Part shown: positions 50,962-60,902 of the stretch, piece by piece | Numbering within the stretch: the first letter of the stretch is position 1 | Layout of the letters: each line of letters begins with the position of its first letter | Source: PALSA-894 sp963734185 | Lineage (GTDB): Bacteria > Pseudomonadota > Alphaproteobacteria > Rhizobiales > Xanthobacteraceae | Length of the DNA: 64,000 nt | Direction of reading: 5' to 3' | Assembly (NCBI GenBank): GCA_963734185.1 | Contig: CAVTGA010000001.1 | Coordinates: 2,356,001-2,420,000 of the forward strand | The notes under the pieces: generated by a model | Databases searched by the model: none | The model's input: only the letters and a program-made list of their open reading frames with translations | What the model was told of the DNA's origin: nothing | Translations under genes and position numbers: made by a program

Positions 50962-51714
50962 TCACCGCTTCCTTGCCATGAACGCCTCGAACGCGGCGCG
51001 CGCCTCGGGCGACTTGAGCCGGCGCGCGAACTCCGCCGCCTCCGCGTCGATGCGCGCCACGATCTCGTCGCGCGCTCCCCGCATGAAATTGCGCGAGGCG
51101 GCGACCGCCTCGGGGGGAAGCGCCGCGATCGCCTGCGCGGCCTTCAAGCCTTCGGCATCGACCCGATCGGGCGCGACCACCGCATTGACCAGGCCGCAGG
51201 ACTTGGCCGCTTCCGGATCGAGCGGCTTGCCCATGACCAAGAGCTCGAAGGCGCGGCGCTGGCCCATCAGCCGCGGCGCCAGCAGGCTCGATGCCGCCTC
51301 CGGCACCAGCCCGAGGTTGACGAACGGCGTCGAGAAGCGCGCATCGGTGCCGGCGACCACGTAGTCGCAATGCAGGCACATGGTCGTGCCGATGCCGACC
51401 GCGACGCCCTGCACGGCGGCGACCAGCGGGCGCTCGGCGCGCGCCAGCGAATAGAGGAAGCGCAGCACCGAATGGCCGAGCCCCTCCCCGCCCATCGCCG
51501 CTTTGAGGAAATCCTGCAGGTCGTTGCCGGCCGAGAACGCGCCCGGCGCGCCCAAGATCAGCACGCAGCGGATCGGCGACGCGCCGCTCGCGCTTTCGAT
51601 CGCCTCCGCAAGCGCGTCGTACATCGCCGCGGTCAGCGCGTTCTTCTTCTCCGGACGGTTCATCCGCGCGGTGCGGACGGCGCCGTCGTCGGCGACGATC
51701 ACGTGATCGGTCAT
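50962..51714 (-). CDS. Enoyl-CoA hydratase/isomerase family protein
   Basis: 250 aa crotonase. GAFSAGNDLQDFLKA gives the oxyanion-hole region, AAVQGVAVGIGTTMCLHCDYVVAGTDARF the second half of the site, and PFVNLGLVPEAASSLL the C-terminal part. It hydrates or isomerises enoyl-CoA in beta-oxidation-like degradation. It follows the acyl-CoA dehydrogenase gene after 9 bp, forming an operon for two consecutive steps. Confidence 0.93.
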   Translation of the reverse strand: MTDHVIVADDGAVRTARMNRPEKKNALTAAMYDALAEAIESASGASPIRCVLILGAPGAFSAGNDLQDFLKAAMGGEGLGHSVLRFLYSLARAERPLVAAVQGVAVGIGTTMCLHCDYVVAGTDARFSTPFVNLGLVPEAASSLLAPRLMGQRRAFELLVMGKPLDPEAAKSCGLVNAVVAPDRVDAEGLKAAQAIAALPPEAVAASRNFMRGARDEIVARIDAEAAEFARRLKSPEARAAFEAFMARKR

Positions 51715-51723
51715 GGCATTTCC

Positions 51724-53499
51724 TTAACTTGCTTCGACGAGTGCGGTCGACGCTACCGAATCAGCGCCCTCGACGATGCTGGTGGTCAGCCCGGACGACT
51801 GCACCGCGATGTTCTCGGCGAAGAAACGCGCGAGTGCAACGCGGCCGGGCGCATCCGCGCCGCCGTTCGCCCGCATCGCGGCGAGCGCGTCTTCGGCCAG
51901 CGCACAGCCGCCGGCCGCGTGCGCGAACACGCGCAGGTAAGGCGTGGCGCCGGCCAGGGCGGCGTGCGGCGCCGCGTCGAGCTTCGACAGCAGCCACTGC
52001 GTCGCCTGCTCGAGGTCGTCGACCGCCGCATCGAGCCGTGTGCCGGTCGCGCCGAAGGCGGGATCGTTGGTGGTCTTGACCGCGGCGACCGTGCGCCGCA
52101 GCTCGTCGAGATAAGTCTTAACCACCGCACCGCCCCCGAGCGGCAGCTTGCGGGTCACCAGGTCGATCGCCTGGATGCCGTTGGTGCCCTCATAGATCTG
52201 CGCGATGCGCGCATCGCGATAGTGCTGCGCCGCGCCGGTCTCCTCCACGTAGCCCATGCCGCCGTGCACCTGCACGCCGAGCGAGGCGACCTCGGTGCCG
52301 ATGTCGGTGGAGAACGCCTTGGCGGCCGGCGTGAGCAGCGAGGCGCGCTCATGCGCCGCCTTGCGCGCGGCCTCCTCGGGAGCGCGCTGCGAGCGATCAA
52401 TCGCGAGGCCGGTCGCATAACAGATCGCGCGCGCGGCGGCGGTGAGCGCGCGCATGGTGAGCAGCATGCGGCGAACATCCGGGTGCGCGATGATCGCGCT
52501 CGAGCCGGGCGCGCCGGCGGCGCGGCCCTGTTTGCGCTCGCGCGCATAGGCCATGGCCTGCTGCGTCGCGCGCTCGGCGATCGCCACGCCCTGCAGGCCG
52601 ACCGCAAGCCGCGCATTGTTCATCATGGTGAACATGCACTGCAGTCCGCGGTTCTCCTCGCCGATGAGCCAGCCGACCGCGCCGCCCTGGTCGCCGTACA
52701 CCATGGTGCAGGTCGGCGAGCCGTGGATGCCGAGCTTGTGCTCGACCGAATGGCAGCGCACGTCGTTGCGGCTACCAAGCGATCCGTCCGGGTTGACGAG
52801 GAACTTCGGGATCAGGAACAGCGAGATGCCGCGGTTGCCCGGCGGCGCGTCGGGCAGGCGCGCCAGCACGAAATGCACGATGTTGTCGGTAAGCTCGTGC
52901 TCGCCATAGGTGATGAAGATCTTCGAGCCGGTGATGCGATAGGTGCCGTCGCCGGCGCGCTCGGCCTTGGTGCGCAGCGCGCCGACGTCGGAGCCGGCCT
53001 GCGGCTCGGTCAGCTGCATGGTGCCGGTCCACTCGCCGCTGACCAGCTTGCCCAGGTAGGTCTGCTGCAGCGCGTCGGTGCCATAGGCGCCGAGCGCCTC
53101 GACCGCGCCCATGCTGAGCACCGGGCCGATGCCGAACGCCATCGAGGCCGAATTCCACATCTCGACGCAGGCCGAATTGAGCGCGTGCGGCAGCCCCTGC
53201 CCGCCCCACTCGGCGGGACCCGCCAGCCCGTTCCAGCCGGCCGCGGCCCAGGCCGTATAGGCCTCCTTCCAGCCGGGCGGCATGGTCACGCGACCGTCCT
53301 TCAGCGGCGTGCCGTGGCGATCGCCGAGCCTATTGAGCGGCGCGATCACGTCGGACGCGAACTTGCCGGCTTCCTCGAGCACGGCATCGACCAGGTCCTC
53401 GGTGAGATCGCCGTAAAGCCCCTCATCGAGCGCGCGCTTGAAGCCCGCCGCATGCTTCAAGGTGAATGCGATGTCGGCGACCGGGGCCCGGTAGGTCAT
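51724..53499 (-). CDS. Acyl-CoA dehydrogenase (long form with C-terminal extension)
   Basis: 591 aa. N-terminal helical domain, middle barrel with MQLTEPQAGSDVGALRTKAE and GSKIFITYGEHEL, and C-terminal domain with QVHGGMGYVEETGAAQHYRD and the catalytic base region IYEGTNGIQAIDLVTRKL, followed by about 140 extra residues. This is the AidB/DmdC/FadE5-like long class. It oxidises an acyl-CoA with FAD and passes electrons to ETF. Start at ATG 53499; divergent from the sua5 gene 72 bp away. Confidence 0.92.
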   Translation of the reverse strand: MTYRAPVADIAFTLKHAAGFKRALDEGLYGDLTEDLVDAVLEEAGKFASDVIAPLNRLGDRHGTPLKDGRVTMPPGWKEAYTAWAAAGWNGLAGPAEWGGQGLPHALNSACVEMWNSASMAFGIGPVLSMGAVEALGAYGTDALQQTYLGKLVSGEWTGTMQLTEPQAGSDVGALRTKAERAGDGTYRITGSKIFITYGEHELTDNIVHFVLARLPDAPPGNRGISLFLIPKFLVNPDGSLGSRNDVRCHSVEHKLGIHGSPTCTMVYGDQGGAVGWLIGEENRGLQCMFTMMNNARLAVGLQGVAIAERATQQAMAYARERKQGRAAGAPGSSAIIAHPDVRRMLLTMRALTAAARAICYATGLAIDRSQRAPEEAARKAAHERASLLTPAAKAFSTDIGTEVASLGVQVHGGMGYVEETGAAQHYRDARIAQIYEGTNGIQAIDLVTRKLPLGGGAVVKTYLDELRRTVAAVKTTNDPAFGATGTRLDAAVDDLEQATQWLLSKLDAAPHAALAGATPYLRVFAHAAGGCALAEDALAAMRANGGADAPGRVALARFFAENIAVQSSGLTTSIVEGADSVASTALVEAS

Positions 53500-53571
53500 G
53501 CGGCTGATCTCTTGACGGGTGGGTGCGTCTGCCCAATGTAGCCGCAGCCAACCCGCTGTCCAAGGAGCCTG

Positions 53572-54541
53572 ATGCCGGTCGAACTCGCCACGCGGGTGCT
53601 CAGTGCCGGTCACGACGCGACCGCAGCGGCGGCGCGCATTCTCGACGCCGGCGGCCTGGTGGCGTTCCCGACCGAGACCGTCTACGGGCTCGGCGCGGAC
53701 GCGACCAACGGCGCGGCGGTGGCGCGGCTCTACGCCGCCAAGGGCCGGCCGCGGTTCAATCCGCTCATCGCCCACGTCGCGGATGGGGAGGCGGCAGGGC
53801 GGCTGGCGCGGTTCGATGCCGCAGCCGAGCGGCTGGCGCAGGCATTCTGGCCGGGACCGCTGACGTTGGTGTTGCCGAAGGCGGCCGACTGCCCGGTGTG
53901 CGAACTCGCGACCGCAGGGCTCGACACGATCGCGGTGCGCGTGCCGGATCATCCGGTGCCGCGCGCCATCCTCGCCGCCTTTGGCGCGCCGATCGTGGCG
54001 CCGTCGGCCAACCTCTCGGGCCTGCTCTCGCCGACCCGGGCCGAGCACGTGCTCGCCGATCTCTCCGGCCGCATCGATCTGGTGATCGACGCAGGTCCCA
54101 CCCGAGTCGGCATCGAGTTCGACCATCGTCTCCTGCCTCGGGACGCCGACCCTGCTGCGCGCCGGCGGCGCCGCACGTGAAAACATCGAGCGGGTTCTCG
54201 GGCACGCGCTCATGGAGACCGAGCCGTCATCCGACGACGCTCCGCGCGCGCCCGGAATGCTTGCGTCACACTATGCACCGAGGACGCCGCTGCGCCTGAA
54301 TGCCGCGACGGTGATGGACGGCGACGCGTTGCTGGCGTTCGGGCCGGCCGCGCCGAGGGGCGCCGCGAAAACCCTCAACCTCTCGCCCTCCGGCGATCTC
54401 GTGGAGGCCGCCGCCAACCTGTTCTCGCACCTGCGCGCGCTCGACGCCGCCGGCGCAGCGGTCATCGCCGTCATGCCGATCCCGACCGAGAGCCTGGGCG
54501 AAGCGATCAATGATCGCCTCACCCGTGCTGCGGTTCGATAA
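53572..54541 (+). pseudogene. L-threonylcarbamoyladenylate synthase (Sua5/TsaC), interrupted by a +1 frameshift
   Basis: The first frame (53572-54180) gives the YrdC domain: GGLVAFPTETVYGLGADATN, KGRPRFNPLIAHV, FWPGPLTLVLPK, APSANLSGLLSPT and DLVIDAGPTRVGIE. There the expected STIVSCLG is found only one frame over, because of an extra T at 54118-54119. The downstream frame continues STIVSCLGTPTLLRAGGAAR ... PGMLASHYAPRTPLRLNA and runs to 54541, the C-terminal Sua5 domain. Joined, it would be about 322 aa, full length. The enzyme makes the t6A37 tRNA intermediate and is essential in many bacteria, so a sequencing error is as likely as decay. Confidence 0.85.
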
Positions 54542-54573
54542 GGCTGCGGTTGATTTCGGCGCTATTAGGGTAT

Positions 54574-54592
54574 AGACTAGTCTGACTAGTCA
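54574..54592. promoter_or_regulatory. Tandem palindromic operator of the phd/vapC pair
   Basis: AGACTAGTCT (54574-54583) and TGACTAGTCA (54583-54592) are two 10-bp palindromes sharing one base, 14 bp before the antitoxin ATG and just after GGTATAGAC, which may be a -10 region. This is the usual place for antitoxin autoregulation. Confidence 0.6.
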
Positions 54593-54605
54593 GGATATAT
54601 GTCAA

Positions 54606-54917
54606 ATGGCAACAGATACTTGGAAACTACAGGACGCCAAGGCGCAATTTTCCGAGGTCGTGCGGCGGGCCCGCGCCGGGGCGCCGCAGGAGGTCACCGT
54701 GCACGGCAAACGAGCAGTCGCGGTGGTGGACCTGGATCGCTTCGAGGTGCGGCCGAAAGCGCCGGAAGATCGCACCATGGCAGGCTTCATTGAACGGTCG
54801 AAGATGTATCGCGGGCTCGCCGAAGGTGTGAATTTTGACCGCCGCACGGTGATGGAATTTCGCGATAAGCGCCATGAAATTTTTGATGACGATCTATTCG
54901 ATGAAGGCAAGACGTGA
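54606..54917 (+). CDS. Phd/YefM-family antitoxin
   Basis: 103 aa. WKLQDAKAQFSEVVRRARAGAPQEVTVHGKRAVAVVDLDRFE is the Phd/YefM DNA-binding fold. The tail ending EIFDDDLFDEGKT is the acidic toxin-binding segment. Its TGA overlaps the toxin's GTG start (GTGA). It follows the paired palindromes it probably binds. Confidence 0.92.
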   Translation: MATDTWKLQDAKAQFSEVVRRARAGAPQEVTVHGKRAVAVVDLDRFEVRPKAPEDRTMAGFIERSKMYRGLAEGVNFDRRTVMEFRDKRHEIFDDDLFDEGKT

Positions 54918-55359
54918 CGTGGTTGTTGGATACCAACGTCGTATCAGAAAGCATGAGAAAGACGCCAAGCCGCGTCGTTATTGCGTGGCTTGCGGCTCAG
55001 CCCTCCTCCGAACTCACGATCAGCATCGTGACCGTCGCCGAACTGCGCGACGGTGTGTCTTCCATGTCCGACACGGAACGTCGCGCGACGTTCAATTCAT
55101 GGATCGACACTGAAGTGGTAGGCACGTTTCGCACCCGAATATTGCCGGTGAACCTGGAGACTCTGATCGATTGGCTCCGTCTCGCCCGCGTTTTCAGAAT
55201 CAGCGGCGACCCACGAGATCCGGCCGATCTCCTCATTGCCGCTACGGCCAGGACTCGCAATCTGACGATCGCCACGCGCAACGTCAGGCACTTCGCCGGC
55301 ACCGGCATTACCGTCTACAATCCCTGGACCGACGAAACGCACAGAATGGAATCATCGTG

Positions 55360-55360
<1 letters not shown>
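54914..55360 (+). CDS. vapC: VapC-type PIN-domain toxin
   Basis: 148 aa. WLLDTNVVSE gives the first metal Asp, ISIVTVAELRDGV the Glu, and RDPADLLIAATARTRNLTIATRNVRHF the further acidic residues of the PIN ribonuclease site, all intact. GTG start overlapping the antitoxin stop. It cleaves specific RNA (often initiator tRNA or rRNA) when free of the antitoxin. The stop overlaps the start of the FAD oxidoreductase gene. Confidence 0.92.
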
Positions 55361-56781
<1,421 letters not shown>

Positions 56782-56812
56782 GAATTGCATGGCTCCGGGG
56801 TGCGGCGCTCGC

Positions 56813-56951
56813 GGCCATGGTTCGAGACGCCCGTCTTCGCTGCGCTTCGACGGGCTCCTCACCATGAGGTCGGTATTTTTCGGCGTGCGCAGCACACTCA
56901 GCCCCTCATCCTGAGGAGCCGAGCGTCAGCGAGGCCTCTCGAAGGATGGCC
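56813..56951. repeat. Palindromic repeat family F
   Basis: GGCCATGGTTCGAGACGCCC ... GGGCTCCTCACCATGAGG at the left, and CTCATCCTGAGGAGCCGAGC ... CCTCTCGAAGGATGGCC at the right. The two halves are imperfect inverted forms of the 'tcctcaccatgagga' type found widely in Rhizobiales. It occupies the gap before the GNAT gene. Confidence 0.7.
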
Positions 56952-56976
56952 AAACGCGAGGTATCGGCGACTTGCG

Positions 56977-57414
56977 ATGACAACTCTTTCCATCACCCCG
57001 ATGACCGATGCCGACGTCGACGGCGTCACCGCGCTGTGGCAGCGCTGCGGCCTGACGCGGCCGTGGAACGATCCTTCGTCCGACATCGCGCTCGCGCGCC
57101 AGGGGCCGAACTCGGCCATCCTGGTCGGCCGCGCCGCGGGCGTGCTCGTCGCCTCCGTGCTGGTCGGCCATGACGGCCATCGCGGCTGGGTCTACTACGT
57201 CGCGGTCGACCCGGACGCGCAGGGCAACGGCTTCGGCCGCGCCATCATGGAAGCGTCCGAGACGTGGCTGCGCGAGCGCGGCATCACCAAGATCATGCTG
57301 ATCGTGCGGCCGGACAATGCGCGCGTGCGCGCGTTCTACGAGGCGCTCGGCTACTTCGACCAGCCGCGCGCCGTCTATGCCAAGTGGCTCGACGGCCGCG
57401 AGCCGACACCGTGA
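56977..57414 (+). CDS. GNAT family N-acetyltransferase (YpeA-like)
   Basis: 145 aa. ITPMTDADVDGVTALWQRCG at the start, the acetyl-CoA motif VYYVAVDPDAQGNGFGRAIMEASETWL (RGxGxG-like), and VRPDNARVRAFYEALGYF. These match the YpeA group of small acetyltransferases; the acceptor is unknown. ATG at 56977, ten bases before the next gene at its 3' end. Confidence 0.9.
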   Translation: MTTLSITPMTDADVDGVTALWQRCGLTRPWNDPSSDIALARQGPNSAILVGRAAGVLVASVLVGHDGHRGWVYYVAVDPDAQGNGFGRAIMEASETWLRERGITKIMLIVRPDNARVRAFYEALGYFDQPRAVYAKWLDGREPTP

Positions 57415-57424
57415 GGTGCGAATA

Positions 57425-58060
57425 ATGACCGAGACGTTCGATCCCGCGCGGATAAGCTACGTCACCGCGATCGATACGGTGCGCGCCCAGCATCCCGCGC
57501 CGATGACCCGCGCGACCGGCAAGGTGCTGACCCGCCTCGACCGCCACTGCCGCGCCATCATCGCGAACTCCACCTTCTGCGTGATCGGAACCCTTGGGCC
57601 CGCGGGCGCCGACGTGTCCCCGCGCGGCGATCCGGCCGGGTTCGTGCGCGTGCTCGACGAGCGCCATCTGCTGGTGCCCGACCGCGTCGGCAACAACCGC
57701 TTCGACTCGATGGCGAACCTGTTCGAGAACCCGGCCATCGGCATGCTGTTCCTGGTGCCCGGCATGGGCGAGACCCTGCGCATCAACGGCACGGCGCGCA
57801 TCACCGACGACGGCGCGCTACTGGCCGCCTCGGCCGTGAAGGACCGCGCACCCAAGATCGGCCTCCTGGTCGCGGTGAAGGAAGCGTATCTGCATTGCGC
57901 CAAGGCGATCAACCGCGCCGGCCTGTGGGATGCTTCCAGGCACATCGACCGCGCCTCGCTGCCGAGCTACGGCGACATGCTGGCCGACCAGGTGGCTGGC
58001 TTGACGCAGGAAGAGAGCGAACGCCAAGGCGCCGAGATGGCGCGGCGCGGGATGTACTAA
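57425..58060 (+). CDS. Pyridoxamine 5'-phosphate oxidase-like FMN-binding protein (MSMEG_1061-type)
   Basis: 211 aa split-barrel protein. IANSTFCVIGTLGPAGADVSPRGD and LLVPDRVGNNRFDSMANLFENP are the FMN/phosphate contacts, GMGETLRINGTARI the barrel core, and KEAYLHCAKAINRAGLW the C-terminal signature of this subfamily. It is not a true PdxH, which is encoded at 10708. Role unknown, probably a flavin-dependent reductase. Tail-to-tail overlap of 4 bp with the YedK gene. Confidence 0.9.
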   Translation: MTETFDPARISYVTAIDTVRAQHPAPMTRATGKVLTRLDRHCRAIIANSTFCVIGTLGPAGADVSPRGDPAGFVRVLDERHLLVPDRVGNNRFDSMANLFENPAIGMLFLVPGMGETLRINGTARITDDGALLAASAVKDRAPKIGLLVAVKEAYLHCAKAINRAGLWDASRHIDRASLPSYGDMLADQVAGLTQEESERQGAEMARRGMY

Positions 58061-58806
58061 AACAACGACGCCTGCCCGTCGTCCTTCGGCTTCTTGGTTC
58101 GCTTGACCGGTGCGGTGGCGAGCGGCGCCGGCTCGGCGCCCGCGCGCGCCGGTTCGATCAGCGCGGGTGAATCATTCGCCACGCGGTTTACCGCTGGCGA
58201 TACCTCGTAGGCCTCGATCAGCGCATCGCGCGCAGGCGCGATCAGCGCCGACGCGGTCTCGCCGTCGACGCGGGCGCCGTCGAGCCAGAAGTCGAACGCC
58301 TCGGGCGCGATGATCGCCGGCATGCGCTCATGGATGTGCGCGATCGAACGGCTCGCCGTCGTCGTCACGATCGCGACCGTCTCCATCTCCTCGCCGTTCG
58401 GCCCGGCCCAGGTCTCCCACAGGCCGGCGAATGCCAGCGGTTGACGCGATTTCAGCCGCACGAAGTAGGGACGCTTGCCCTCGCCCTCGCGCTTCCATTC
58501 GTAGAAGCCGTCGGCCGGCAACAGGCAGCGCCGCCGCTTCATCGCGTTGCGGAACGCCGGCTTGTCGAGCACCGATTCGCCGCGCGCGTTGATCACGAGC
58601 GAGAATGTGCGCGGGTCCTTGACCCAGCCCGGGATCAGCCCCCAGCGCAGCAGCGCGAACGCGCGCCTGCCCTCGGCCATGCGCACGACCGGCACGGCTT
58701 GCGTCGGCGCCACGTTGTAACGCGGCGGGAAGTTCGGCAGCTCCGCATAGCCGAACATCTCCCGGATCGCCTTCGGGTCGGTGATGATGGCGTAGCGCCC
58801 GCACAT
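58057..58806 (-). CDS. SOS response-associated peptidase (YedK/HMCES)
   Basis: 249 aa. It starts MCGRYAI, with Cys2 the residue that crosslinks abasic sites in single-stranded DNA. Then NVAPTQAVPVVR, WGLIPGWVKDP, NARGE, RCLLPADGFYEW and HERMPAI, the full HMCES signature. It protects replication forks from abasic sites. The start must be the ATG at 58806, since Cys2 has to follow the removed Met; the frame is open 34 codons upstream. Divergent from the 173-aa gene. Confidence 0.95.
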   Translation of the reverse strand: MCGRYAIITDPKAIREMFGYAELPNFPPRYNVAPTQAVPVVRMAEGRRAFALLRWGLIPGWVKDPRTFSLVINARGESVLDKPAFRNAMKRRRCLLPADGFYEWKREGEGKRPYFVRLKSRQPLAFAGLWETWAGPNGEEMETVAIVTTTASRSIAHIHERMPAIIAPEAFDFWLDGARVDGETASALIAPARDALIEAYEVSPAVNRVANDSPALIEPARAGAEPAPLATAPVKRTKKPKDDGQASLF

Positions 58807-58898
58807 GCGGCGTCCCTCGAGCCTCTCGATTGCCTTCTTCCTTAAGCCGGAATTAACCACGGACGACAAGACTGCCGGAACAGCCGCGCGCGCCCCAG

Positions 58899-59420
58899 AT
58901 GACCGCACAACCCGAACCCGTCGACTGCGAGATCGAGCCGGATTGCCTGCGGCTTGCCGCCGCCAACATCAATCCGAAGACCGGGCTGGCCACCGACTAC
59001 CTCAATCACTTCAACGAAGCGGTGATGCTGCTTGATCTCCTGCCCGACGTGCCGGAATGCATCGTCGAGCTGATCGCCTGGGAGCCGCTGAGCTACGAGG
59101 AGCACTTCGCGGCGTCGCATTTCAAGGACCGCGATCTCGCCATCGCCGCCTACGAGGCGGCCGAGCCGATCGCGCGCGTGCGGCTCGACGAGCTCGCCGA
59201 CACCATGAACGCGCTCCTGGCCGCGACCTGCGAGGCGCTGCAGCGCCGTTCCACCCTCGAGGGCGCGAACACGCTCGCGCTGGAGACCGCGGCGCGGCTG
59301 AAGCCGCTGGTGGCGCGCGCCGGCGCGATCATCAACGGCGCCGACCTTGCCCACTCCGAGGACATCACGACGGCCGAGCAGCAGGCAGAGGTCGACGCGC
59401 TGCTCGAACGCAGCGCATGA
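58899..59420 (+). CDS. Conserved-type hypothetical protein (173 aa)
   Basis: 173 aa, soluble and helical: LRLAAANINPKTGLATDYLN, HFNEAVMLLDLLPDVPECI, LIAWEPLSYEEHFAASHFKD, RDLAIAAYEAAEPIARVRLD. No catalytic motif is recognised, but the composition and codon use are strongly coding. I recall this kind of protein in Rhizobiales without a known function. Its stop lies in the family C repeat. Confidence 0.75.
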   Translation: MTAQPEPVDCEIEPDCLRLAAANINPKTGLATDYLNHFNEAVMLLDLLPDVPECIVELIAWEPLSYEEHFAASHFKDRDLAIAAYEAAEPIARVRLDELADTMNALLAATCEALQRRSTLEGANTLALETAARLKPLVARAGAIINGADLAHSEDITTAEQQAEVDALLERSA

Positions 59421-59461
59421 GCGCGAAAAGTTGACAGACTTTTCGGACCAAGATCATGCGC
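59413..59461. repeat. Palindromic repeat family C, copy 3
   Basis: GCGCATGAGC ... GATCATGCGC with inner GAAAAGTTGACAGACTTTTC, the same inner word as 42986-43033. It overlaps the TGA of the preceding gene and ends 17 bp before the NUDIX start. Confidence 0.8.
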
Positions 59462-59478
59462 AAAGAACAGACATCAAA

Positions 59479-59922
59479 ATGAACGATCCGCGTGCCTATC
59501 CCGACCGGCCGTTCCTCGCGGTCAGCGCGGCGATCATCCGCGACGGCCATGTGCTGGTGGCCATGCGCGCCAAGCCCGGCTCGGCCAGGGGCCTGTTCAC
59601 CCTGCCCGGCGGCGTGGTCGAAGCGGGCGAGACGCTGCTCGAGGCCGTGGTGCGCGAAGTCGCCGAGGAAACCGGGATCGCGATCGAGCCGGTCGCGCTT
59701 GCCGGCCATCGCGAATTCATCGTGCGCGACCCCGACCGCCGCGTGCAGCGCCATTTCGTCATCCTCTGCTTCGCGTGCCGATGGATCTCCGGCGAGGGCC
59801 GGCCGAACGAAGAGCTGGCGGAGCTCCGCTGGGTGCGCCCCGCGGAGCTCGCCGGGATGCGAACGACCGAGGGACTGGCCGGAATCGTCGCGGACGCGTT
59901 CGCGCGCGTCGAGCAAGGCTGA
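59479..59922 (+). CDS. NUDIX hydrolase
   Basis: 147 aa. The Nudix box GGVVEAGETLLEAVVREVAE-ETGI is complete (G-x5-E-x7-R-E-x-x-E-E). The fold continues with HFVILCFACRWISGE and ends with AELRWVRPAELAGMRTTEG. It hydrolyses a nucleoside diphosphate linked to another group; the ADP-ribose/NADH group fits the size. Start at ATG 59479. Confidence 0.92.
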   Translation: MNDPRAYPDRPFLAVSAAIIRDGHVLVAMRAKPGSARGLFTLPGGVVEAGETLLEAVVREVAEETGIAIEPVALAGHREFIVRDPDRRVQRHFVILCFACRWISGEGRPNEELAELRWVRPAELAGMRTTEGLAGIVADAFARVEQG

Positions 59923-59988
59923 TCCGCGTCAACCATCCGCTCGCGGCCGCCTTGCGCTCGCCGCAAGCGCGGCGCATATCAGCCCGCC

Positions 59989-60369
59989 ATGTTCACCCGC
60001 GCCGTCCTTGCCGTCTGCCTCAGCCTCGCGGCCGTGCCCGCGCAGGCGCAGCCCGCGGCCGGCGGGCGCGCCCCCTATGAGGCCGAGCTGCAGCGCCTGT
60101 CCGAGATCCTCGGCGCCCTGCACTACCTGCGCGACATCTGCGGCGCCAAGGAAGGGGCGATCTGGCGCAACGAGATGCAGGCGCTGATCGACGCCGAGGC
60201 CCCGAGCGGCGAGCGGCGCAATCGGCTGATGGCAAGCTTCAACCGCGGCTACAGCGGCTTCCAGCAGACCTATCGGACCTGCACGCCGGCCGCCGATTTC
60301 GCCATCCGCCGCTACCTCGAGGAAGGCGCCCGGCTCTCGCGCGACATCACGGCGCGCTACGCCAATTAG
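59989..60369 (+). CDS. TIGR02301-type exported protein
   Basis: 126 aa. A Sec signal (AVLAVCLSLAAVPAQAQ) is followed by YEAELQRLSEILGALHYLRDICGAKEG and YSGFQQTYRTCTPAADFAIRRYLEEG, with two cysteines likely paired. These phrases match the alphaproteobacterial TIGR02301 family of unknown function. It is a periplasmic helical protein. The stop codon TAG overlaps the family C repeat. Confidence 0.85.
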   Translation: MFTRAVLAVCLSLAAVPAQAQPAAGGRAPYEAELQRLSEILGALHYLRDICGAKEGAIWRNEMQALIDAEAPSGERRNRLMASFNRGYSGFQQTYRTCTPAADFAIRRYLEEGARLSRDITARYAN

Positions 60370-60416
60370 AGCATGATCGCGAAAGTGGGAACCGGTTTTC
60401 GGACAAGATCATGCTC
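60369..60416. repeat. Palindromic repeat family C, copy 4
   Basis: GAGCATGATC ... GATCATGCTC with inner GAAAGTGGGAACCGGTTTTC, close to copy 1 at 36874. The first base is the last base of the TIGR02301 stop codon. Confidence 0.85.
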
Positions 60417-60547
60417 AAGCAAGAAGCCCGCCCCCGGGCATTAACCTTTCCTAAATTTGTGCCCTAGGTCCCGCAATACCGCGTGCTAGCTTCGCGGCGC
60501 TGATGGGGGTGGCGCCGGGAGCGCTGCGGGTTTCCAAGGATCTGGTA

Positions 60548-60808
60548 ATGAGCATGGCGCAGCGTCCGGTGAGCGAGCCGGCAACCGATCACGAGCAGAA
60601 GCAGGTCGCGCTCAGCTACCTGCACGAGGCCTGGGCCGAAGCGCGGCTCGACGGCGTCGACGGCGACTGCCTGGCGCAGGTCGCGCTGTTCGCGGCGCTG
60701 AGCGAGTTCGTGTCGACCTATGGCGAGGATGCCGCCGCCACCTACACCGAAGGCTTCGCCGCCCGCATCCGCAACGGCGAGTTCTCGGTGCGCCTGGCGC
60801 GCCAATAG
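60548..60808 (+). CDS. Small hypothetical protein (86 aa)
   Basis: 86 aa, soluble, mainly helical: MSMAQRPVSEPATDHEQKQV, ALSYLHEAWAEARLDGVDGD, CLAQVALFAALSEFVSTYGE ending RIRNGEFSVRLARQ. AAGGA precedes the ATG. Not recognised, though it looks like a conserved cytoplasmic protein. Alternative starts are at 60503 and 60554. Confidence 0.65.
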   Translation: MSMAQRPVSEPATDHEQKQVALSYLHEAWAEARLDGVDGDCLAQVALFAALSEFVSTYGEDAAATYTEGFAARIRNGEFSVRLARQ

Positions 60809-60902
60809 CGCGAATTGCCGCAACTTCCCGTCATTCCAATCTGCGGCCCTTGAGACGAGTCGGCGCGCGCCTTACGTTGCCGTCCATGACAGGACGCCTG
60901 CA

